Source: CAYVUB01 sp964454675
Lineage (GTDB): Bacteria > Bacteroidota > Bacteroidia > Flavobacteriales > Flavobacteriaceae
Assembly (NCBI GenBank): GCA_964454675.1
Contig: CAYVUB010000049.1
Span: 1 to 11,320, forward strand
Direction: 5' to 3'
DNA: 11,320 nt
The notes below the pieces were generated by a model. It saw only the letters and a program-made list of their open reading frames with translations. It had not been told where the DNA came from and made no database searches. The first letter of the stretch is position 1, and the number at the start of each line of letters is the position of its first letter. The position numbers and the translations under genes are program-made. This document shows positions 6,630 to 11,320 of this stretch, one piece after another.

Positions 6630-7226
6630 TTAGACAGACTCTATAAGTTTTAAAAGTTTTTTATGAAGTTTTACTACCTTCTTTCGGGTATCATCAAGCC
6701 GCTTGTTAACAATAACAAAATCAGATAGTTTAATTTTTTCTTCATCCGTAAGCTGGTTGTTTACGATTGCTTTTATTTGCTCTTCCGATTTTTTATCGCG
6801 TTTTACAACCCGTTTTATACGCTCGTTTACCGGAGATGTTACCGTTATAATATAATCGTAGTATGCTTGTTGATTGTTTTCAAAAATTATGGCGGCTTCT
6901 TTTATAATATATGGTGTTTTTTGTTGTGTAAGCCAGTCATTAAAATCTTCGCCAACTTTAGGGTGCACAATAGCATTCATCTTTGTCAAAAGTTCTTTAT
7001 TACTGAATATTTTTGAAGCAATAAAAGCCCTGTCAAGTCCCTGAACCGTGTATGCACTGTCACCAAATAGCGCTATGAGCTGCTGTTTTATTTCGGCAGA
7101 AGTATCCATCAGCAATTTTGCACGCTCGTCTGCAATATAAACCGGAACGCCCAGATTTTCAAACATCTTGGCTACCGTAGATTTTCCGCTGCCTATTCCG
7201 CCTGTAAGTCCTATTACTTTTGCCAT
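6630..7226 (-). CDS. coaE: Dephospho-CoA kinase
   Basis: A 198-residue cytoplasmic enzyme that phosphorylates the ribose 3'-OH of dephospho-CoA with ATP, the last step of coenzyme A synthesis. Evidence: P-loop GLTGGIGSGKST at 6-17, the ADERAK segment around D33 (family: DAD..A), IVHP at 86-89, an FE pair in AIIFE (family LLFE), and RVVKRDKKS followed by the NNQLTDEEK and SDFVIVN stretch that matches the family pattern R..RD, S/NQ, EEK, AD..I.N. Length is normal. The start is one base after the stop of the YbbR-like gene, so it is read as the last gene of the glycosyltransferase-YbbR-coaE operon. Confidence 0.96.
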   Translation of the reverse strand: MAKVIGLTGGIGSGKSTVAKMFENLGVPVYIADERAKLLMDTSAEIKQQLIALFGDSAYTVQGLDRAFIASKIFSNKELLTKMNAIVHPKVGEDFNDWLTQQKTPYIIKEAAIIFENNQQAYYDYIITVTSPVNERIKRVVKRDKKSEEQIKAIVNNQLTDEEKIKLSDFVIVNKRLDDTRKKVVKLHKKLLKLIESV

Positions 7227-7227
7227 G

Positions 7228-8193
7228 TTACCGTATTAAAATAAATTCTACCTTACTGTTTTTAAGCCTTGTGCGTTTCACCTGTTCGGGATATTGAACA
7301 AGTTCCGGTATCAAAAATGTTTGCTCTGTATTTAAAATGGTGTTATAATCACACTCTATCTTAAAACCGGAAGGCTTGATGTATTTGTAATTTTCAAGGC
7401 TTACATAATATGCTACAGAAATTGTTTTTGGAAAAACACTGATACGTAAGGTATCGGGCAAATTTGTAACCGTTACGGGAATATCAAAAATACCTTCGGT
7501 ATATTTTTCCACTTTTGCAGATATTTCCACATGTTCATGGGACAAATCCAATTGCCGTAAATTTTCAGATGGATGTATGCCTATTACATATTTAAAATCT
7601 GAATGTACATCCTTTAATTTTAAAATCCGGGTTGAAATGTCATTAATTTCTGATACGTGCCTGCTTGAACCTACAACAATTACAGAATCGGGGCTTACCG
7701 CAATATCGCCCGATATATCATATCCCGGAAGCATTTTTATATCACTATTAAAAATTACAGGGATTTTTTTTACGGTCATAGTTTCAAATGAAAACACAAG
7801 CGAATCGGGTTGTACCAAAACGATTTCGCTAACATTACCCAAAGCCGTGACAATGTTTTGCATCGAGTGGTTTGACGACCACACATAACTGTTGTTATTC
7901 AGTACAATATCTGTTTTAAAATCGATGACAAGGCGAGGCTTAAAAACACTTAAAGACAGTAGTTTGAAACCGTGTGCTTTGATTTTCACAGCTATTGTTT
8001 GATTACTGTCAACAAATACTTTATGCTCCTGAGGAAGGTTTTTTATTACCACACGCAGCTGAACCGTTTCTGTATAACTATTTGATAATTTAACTATAAT
8101 TAAAAAAAAGAATGCCAGCAAGAAAAAGAAAACAAATACATTGAGTTTCTTGTTCTTAATTGATTTTATGATTTTTGATTTTATAACATTCAT
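7228..8193 (-). CDS. YbbR-like (CdaR-type) membrane-anchored protein
   Basis: A 321-residue protein with a basic N-terminus, one TM helix at about 17-34, and an extracytoplasmic part built of beta-rich YbbR-like repeats. Repeat-like starts with the pattern of an IPV stretch followed by G..V...P..V.V.G are visible at KKIPVIFNSDIKMLPGYDIS...VSPDSVIVVG and again at FDIPVTVTNLPDTLRISVFP. In Firmicutes the related CdaR regulates the diadenylate cyclase CdaA, but no cyclase is encoded here and the Bacteroidota role is not established. The ATG overlaps the stop of the glycosyltransferase gene by one base (TGATG), and coaE starts one base after its stop, so all three are translationally linked. Confidence 0.82.
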   Translation of the reverse strand: MNVIKSKIIKSIKNKKLNVFVFFFLLAFFFLIIVKLSNSYTETVQLRVVIKNLPQEHKVFVDSNQTIAVKIKAHGFKLLSLSVFKPRLVIDFKTDIVLNNNSYVWSSNHSMQNIVTALGNVSEIVLVQPDSLVFSFETMTVKKIPVIFNSDIKMLPGYDISGDIAVSPDSVIVVGSSRHVSEINDISTRILKLKDVHSDFKYVIGIHPSENLRQLDLSHEHVEISAKVEKYTEGIFDIPVTVTNLPDTLRISVFPKTISVAYYVSLENYKYIKPSGFKIECDYNTILNTEQTFLIPELVQYPEQVKRTRLKNSKVEFILIR

Positions 8194-9200
8194 CAGTTCT
8201 TAAAAAATAGTTTTGGAAACTGTTTTTCCGGTTGGCGTTTCAGCAGTTTAATATAAAATGTAGATTTTAAAAATCCATAGCCATATCCAAAAAACTGGAT
8301 ACACACAGCAGCTATGGACAATACTGCAACAATTACGCTTTTTGATTGCCAAAACGCCATAAAAAATGCAATAACAAAATAAACGGCATACACCATTATT
8401 GGTAAATACCACCCAAAAAGCGACAAACACACGGCTGTCATAAATCCTAAAAAGAATAACGCCGGAAACCAAAACAGGAAGCGTTCGGTTTCGGGATGCC
8501 AACTATTGATGATTGGTCGTACCAAGCCAAATTTATGTACCTGTTGGTAAAATTTTTCCCACGAAACGCGGCGTTTATGATATACAAATGCGTTGTTGAA
8601 AAGCATTGTTTTAAAGCCCAGTTTATGCAGCCTTATGGATAAATCGGGGTCTTCGCCGGGATGAATAACCCCAAAGCCGCCCGAAGTTTCAAAAGCCGCC
8701 TTTGACAATCCCATATTAAAACTTCTGGGTTGAAACTTATCATCTGATTGTCTTCCGCCCCGAATACCACCGGTGGTAATAAACGACGTCATCGAAAAAT
8801 TGATAGCTTTTTGAATATTTGTAAACGATGAATGCGCCGCATCGGGGCCACCATAACAATCAACATAGTGAGTTTGCAGTCTATTGTTTACTTCTGTCAA
8901 ATACTGTGGCGGCAGCAAACAATCAGAATCCAAAATGATAAAATAATTGCCTTGCGCTTTTGTCATTCCGTAGTTTCTGGAATCTCCGGGACCTGTGTTT
9001 TTCTTGTAATGATAACTAATATTTAATTTTCCCGAATAACCATCAACTATATCTTTTGATGCTATGGTTGAGCCGTCTTCTATAATTACAATCTCATATT
9101 GAAAATCACCTTCAAGCTTTGTAAAACTATACAAGAGCTCACCAACCTCATCGGGTCTGTTGAACACGGGGATAACAAAAGAAAAGTACAATGTTTCCAT
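8193..9200 (-). CDS. Family 2 (GT-A) glycosyltransferase with C-terminal membrane segments
   Basis: A 335-residue glycosyltransferase. FSFVIPVFNRPDE near the N-terminus, the nucleotide-binding EDGST (41-45), NTGPGDSRNYG (68-78), the metal-binding DSD (91-93) and GEDPDLSIR (182-190, with the likely catalytic-base ED) are the GT2 signatures. Hydrophobic segments at about 242-265, 267-285 and 288-311 anchor it to the inner membrane, so the acceptor is probably a lipid-linked or surface glycan; substrate is unknown. The start is the ATG at 9200, six bases after an exact -7 box; an in-frame TTG at 9209 lies inside that promoter and is rejected. It is the first gene of the operon with the YbbR-like gene and coaE. 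Confidence 0.9.
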   Translation of the reverse strand: METLYFSFVIPVFNRPDEVGELLYSFTKLEGDFQYEIVIIEDGSTIASKDIVDGYSGKLNISYHYKKNTGPGDSRNYGMTKAQGNYFIILDSDCLLPPQYLTEVNNRLQTHYVDCYGGPDAAHSSFTNIQKAINFSMTSFITTGGIRGGRQSDDKFQPRSFNMGLSKAAFETSGGFGVIHPGEDPDLSIRLHKLGFKTMLFNNAFVYHKRRVSWEKFYQQVHKFGLVRPIINSWHPETERFLFWFPALFFLGFMTAVCLSLFGWYLPIMVYAVYFVIAFFMAFWQSKSVIVAVLSIAAVCIQFFGYGYGFLKSTFYIKLLKRQPEKQFPKLFFKN

Positions 9201-9206
9201 ATAAAG

Positions 9207-9214
9207 CAAAGGTA
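9207..9214 (-). promoter_or_regulatory. Bacteroidota -7 box TACCTTTG of the glycosyltransferase-YbbR-coaE operon
   Basis: On the minus strand TACCTTTG fits TAnnTTTG exactly, followed by CTTTAT and the ATG at 9200, so the transcript is probably leaderless. The box begins only six bases after the T-rich tail of the preceding terminator. Confidence 0.55.
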
Positions 9215-9220
9215 ATTAAA

Positions 9221-9263
9221 TAAAAGACAAAAGCCACTCCCGAAGTCTCGGGAGCGGCTTTTG
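9221..9263 (-). terminator. Intrinsic terminator of the T9SS cargo gene
   Basis: A 16-base stem, CAAAAGCC plus CTCCCGA (9228-9243) against TCGGGAG plus GGCTTTTG (9248-9263), has one A-C mismatch and the loop AGTC. On the minus strand it is followed by TCTTTTATTT. It lies 20 bases after the stop of the secreted-protein gene. Confidence 0.85.
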
Positions 9264-9283
9264 AAAATTCTAAATAGAATATT

Positions 9284-10756
9284 TTATTGTTTAATTACTC
9301 TTACAGTTTCTGTTCTGTCATTGATGGTTACTTTTACAAAGTAAGCACCGGTTTGTAAGCTTGACATATCAAGTTCGCTATCTATTCTATTAGGAGCGGT
9401 TCTTAAAACCTCCTGACCTAATATGTTAAAGACAGACACATTCTGTATGTTGCTTTGTGCATTTAACTGTAATGTGTTTTTAACAGGGTTAGGGAAATAT
9501 GTAAACCCATTGTTGTTAAAATCATCAACAGATAATATCTCAGGCGACCATATTTTCACATTAAAAGATTTACCGGTAGTTGTGGCCGTGCCATACTGAT
9601 ATATTCTTGTATAATAAGTATCCCCTACTGTTAGACCTGTTGCTTGAATTTCTTCAACAATTGGTGGTGTTGTTACAGTAGCATCCGCACAGTCTTCAAC
9701 AACTAACGAACCACATACACCGGAATATAACTGAATAACCATATCAAAAGCTGTTCCGGTTGCTTCATAAGTAATATTAACCGTTTCAGTTAATGCTACA
9801 AATGAATACCAAACATCATCATTAGCAGTACCAGTCCAACCAGCACATGTCTCGGCAGGCAAACCAGAGTTCGTTGCATTTTCAATTGTCCCTGCTGTTG
9901 GAGTAGCTTCCGCTGCAGTTACTATACCTGTTTCTTGTACAATACTTGTTGCATTGCCACAATCATCATTTGCCGGACAGATGGTACATATATCTGTTGT
10001 AAAACTCCATACAGGGCAACCTGTTGCCTCTGTGTTTATATTTACAGGCCTTACCTGCCAGTAATATGTTGTATCATAACCGGCTGTAACTTCTATTTCT
10101 GTTTCTTCCACTCCTTCAAATACCAATTCAAGTGTTCCGGGATCCGTTCCTACATATATATTGTAGGACGTAGGAGCAGGTCCTGATGCCGGAGCTGTCC
10201 AGCTTAAAGTAAATCCATCTGCATCAACACCGGTCTCGGCATCCGCAGGAGTTATAGGAGCAGTAGCACATTCAGGTGCTTCCATTGAAGGTATAATCTG
10301 TACCGTAATATTGTCCCATATTGCTTCTGAATTTGTATAATCTTGATATAATACCAAGTCAAATGTACCATCTACAGTGGGGTCATAACCACTACCGGCA
10401 AAATTTCCGGAAAATGTGAGTGTAGTCGAAGCTGAACTATTTGCACCTCCGGACGTTGGTGGAGGTCCAACAAGCACAGTCCCTTCTGCTGTAACTACGT
10501 CAACTCCTGCTTCAATTGACCAAGCGGTATCACCAAAACCTGTGTCACTCCAGCTTACGGTTATGATAAAGTTTGGATAGGTACCCGCTGGCACACCGGC
10601 AGAATTTGCTGCATCATTTATACTGACGGTTTGCGTTCCTGCTACACCACCCGGCACATTTACAGGGCCTGCCGGTGGAAACGTAAACTGTGCATTACCT
10701 TGCCAGGTAAAGACAGCAAGACACATAGAAAAAAGAAATAATGTAATTTTTTTCAT
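9284..10756 (-). CDS. Secreted T9SS cargo protein with FN3 domain, NDDC-type beta domain and type A sorting domain
   Basis: A 490-residue protein. Residues 1-23 are a Sec signal peptide (MKKITLFLFSMCLAVFTWQG then NAQ). Residues 24-158 are a beta-rich, Gly/Thr/Ser-rich region I do not recognise. About 159-255 is a fibronectin type III domain (ITPADAETGVDADGFTLSW to YYWQVRPVN to WSFTTD). About 262-402 starts with NDDCGNATSI and contains ANDDVWYSFVA (311-321) and TAFDMVIQLYSG (335-346), a beta-sandwich often found in Bacteroidota surface proteins. About 418-490 is the T9SS type A sorting domain: FPNPVKNTLQL, VFNILGQEV, LQTGAYFVKV and basic C-terminus VRVIKQ. It should cross the outer membrane by T9SS and be attached or released. 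An in-frame extension to 10852 would bury the signal peptide, so the ATG at 10756 is chosen. No catalytic domain is visible; adhesion is a guess. Confidence 0.9.
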   Translation of the reverse strand: MKKITLFLFSMCLAVFTWQGNAQFTFPPAGPVNVPGGVAGTQTVSINDAANSAGVPAGTYPNFIITVSWSDTGFGDTAWSIEAGVDVVTAEGTVLVGPPPTSGGANSSASTTLTFSGNFAGSGYDPTVDGTFDLVLYQDYTNSEAIWDNITVQIIPSMEAPECATAPITPADAETGVDADGFTLSWTAPASGPAPTSYNIYVGTDPGTLELVFEGVEETEIEVTAGYDTTYYWQVRPVNINTEATGCPVWSFTTDICTICPANDDCGNATSIVQETGIVTAAEATPTAGTIENATNSGLPAETCAGWTGTANDDVWYSFVALTETVNITYEATGTAFDMVIQLYSGVCGSLVVEDCADATVTTPPIVEEIQATGLTVGDTYYTRIYQYGTATTTGKSFNVKIWSPEILSVDDFNNNGFTYFPNPVKNTLQLNAQSNIQNVSVFNILGQEVLRTAPNRIDSELDMSSLQTGAYFVKVTINDRTETVRVIKQ

Positions 10757-10938
10757 AAATAAAGTGTTTTTAAGATTAATTAACACACAATGTACAAAAA
10801 AATCACTTACAATACTACAAACCCGCTTGTTTTTCATAAAAAAATCAAACAATATTACATTTATCTTATTTTTTTTGCGAATAGTATAATTAATGATTAT
10901 TATTCTTTAATTTTTAATAATACACATAGTTTTTGTAC

Positions 10939-11010
10939 CTACACATTAACCGTTACTTTTACTAAGTAAGCAACAGTTTGTAAACCGGATATATCAACCG
11001 TACTGTTGTT
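10939..11010 (-). pseudogene. Relic of a T9SS type A sorting domain
   Basis: Translated on the minus strand, this stretch gives VDISGLQTVAYLVKVTVN followed by V and a TAG stop at 10939-10941. It aligns with LDMSSLQTGAYFVKVTIN of the complete cargo gene, and the DNA is clearly similar too (ATATC, TTTACAAAC, GCTTACTT, GTAAAAGTAAC blocks). The normally conserved Gly before the AY pair has become Val and the last residues of the domain are lost. Directly upstream on the minus strand, from 11012, lies a dispersed repeat, and no further coding similarity is visible. It looks like the tail of a once tandem cargo gene that was broken and decayed. Confidence 0.7.
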
Positions 11011-11011
11011 A

Positions 11012-11308
11012 GTCATTCCGAGGAACGAAGAATCTACTTGAAATACAGGACTTTATTTTAATATTTTAACGTGAATTTTATACCTGCCCATCCGTTCAGG
11101 ACAGATTAGCTTCGCTGAACCACTTCGTTAGATTTCCTCTGTTTCGTTTCGTTGCACTGCACTACAATCGGGCACGAGGCGATAGCCGAACCGGCGAAGC
11201 AATGACAGAAAGATTCCTCAACTACCTCTTCGACAAGCTCAGAGTCCGTTCGGAATGACAGCATGTTTCGTTTGTCATGTCGAGCCTGCCTGTCGAGACA
11301 TCTAAGAT
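11012..11308. repeat. Cluster of dispersed, partly palindromic intergenic repeats
   Basis: GTCATTCCG at 11012-11020, followed by AGGAACGAAGAATCT, is mirrored by AGATTC (11211-11216) and CGGAATGAC (11251-11259). Between these arms lie CTTCGACAAGCTCAG (11229-11243), TTCGCTGAAC (11111-11120) and CCGGCGAAGCAATGAC (11190-11205, with its first C at 11190 approximate). At the end TGTCGAG occurs twice (11278-11284 and 11291-11297). These are the kinds of GTCATTCCGA, TCGACA and TTCG motifs scattered between genes in Flavobacteriia. The block is richer in G and C than its surroundings and encodes nothing recognisable. Confidence 0.7.
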
Positions 11309-11320
11309 TATAATACTTTT

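Larger units (their letters stand above)
10757..11320. other. Long gene-free region right of the T9SS cargo gene
   Basis: About 560 bases without an intact gene. From 10757 to about 10938 the sequence is very AT-rich and must hold the cargo gene's promoter, but no exact TAnnTTTG is present at the expected place; near matches on the minus strand are TAGTATTG (10810-10817) and TACATTGT (10787-10794). Then follow a T9SS sorting-domain relic and a cluster of intergenic repeats, listed separately. Confidence 0.7.

Noticed and set aside
9201..9209. TTG start for the glycosyltransferase
   Set aside because: The TTG lies within the -7 box, and the GT2 fold begins right after the ATG at 9200.
10757..10852. 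N-terminal extension of the T9SS cargo protein
   Set aside because: It would place 32 residues before a perfect signal peptide; the ATG at 10756 is the sensible start.

Overview
The window is AT-rich and reads as a chromosomal segment from the Bacteroidota, most likely family Flavobacteriaceae. Three things point there: a secreted protein with a type IX secretion (T9SS) C-terminal sorting domain, promoters of the Bacteroidota TAnnTTTG type, and an RprXY-like two-component pair next to coaE. I cannot name the genus from sequence alone.

Left part (1-600): an array of CAATNN hexamers is cut by the window edge and leads into a small S23/IVP-type four-helix-bundle gene. More CAATNN hexamers follow the gene, first in direct and then in inverted orientation, and end four bases before the next start codon. 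This gene-plus-repeats unit is the least ordinary part of the window and the best candidate for an undescribed mobile or structured cassette.

Plus-strand block (600-4026): a fusion of a DnaQ-type exonuclease with a UvrC/Cho-type GIY-YIG nuclease; a six-TM voltage-gated potassium-channel-like protein with a C-terminal zinc ribbon; miaA, which overlaps the channel gene by 11 bases; and a monocistronic cold-shock protein gene. A strong hairpin at 4051-4080 probably terminates transcription from both sides.

Minus-strand block (9200 down to 4100): a family 2 glycosyltransferase, a YbbR-like membrane protein and coaE are joined by a 1-nt overlap and a 1-nt gap, so they form a tight operon. After 231 bases comes a sensor histidine kinase/OmpR-family response regulator pair 4 nt apart. 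The glycosyltransferase and kinase promoters put the -7 box 4-6 nt before the ATG, which implies leaderless or nearly leaderless mRNAs; the potassium channel gene has the same layout on the other strand.

Right part (9221-11320): a T9SS cargo protein (signal peptide, FN3 domain, NDDC-type beta domain, sorting domain) with its own terminator. Upstream of it lies a decayed relic of a second T9SS sorting domain. From 11012 to the window end there is a cluster of dispersed, partly palindromic intergenic repeats with no gene.
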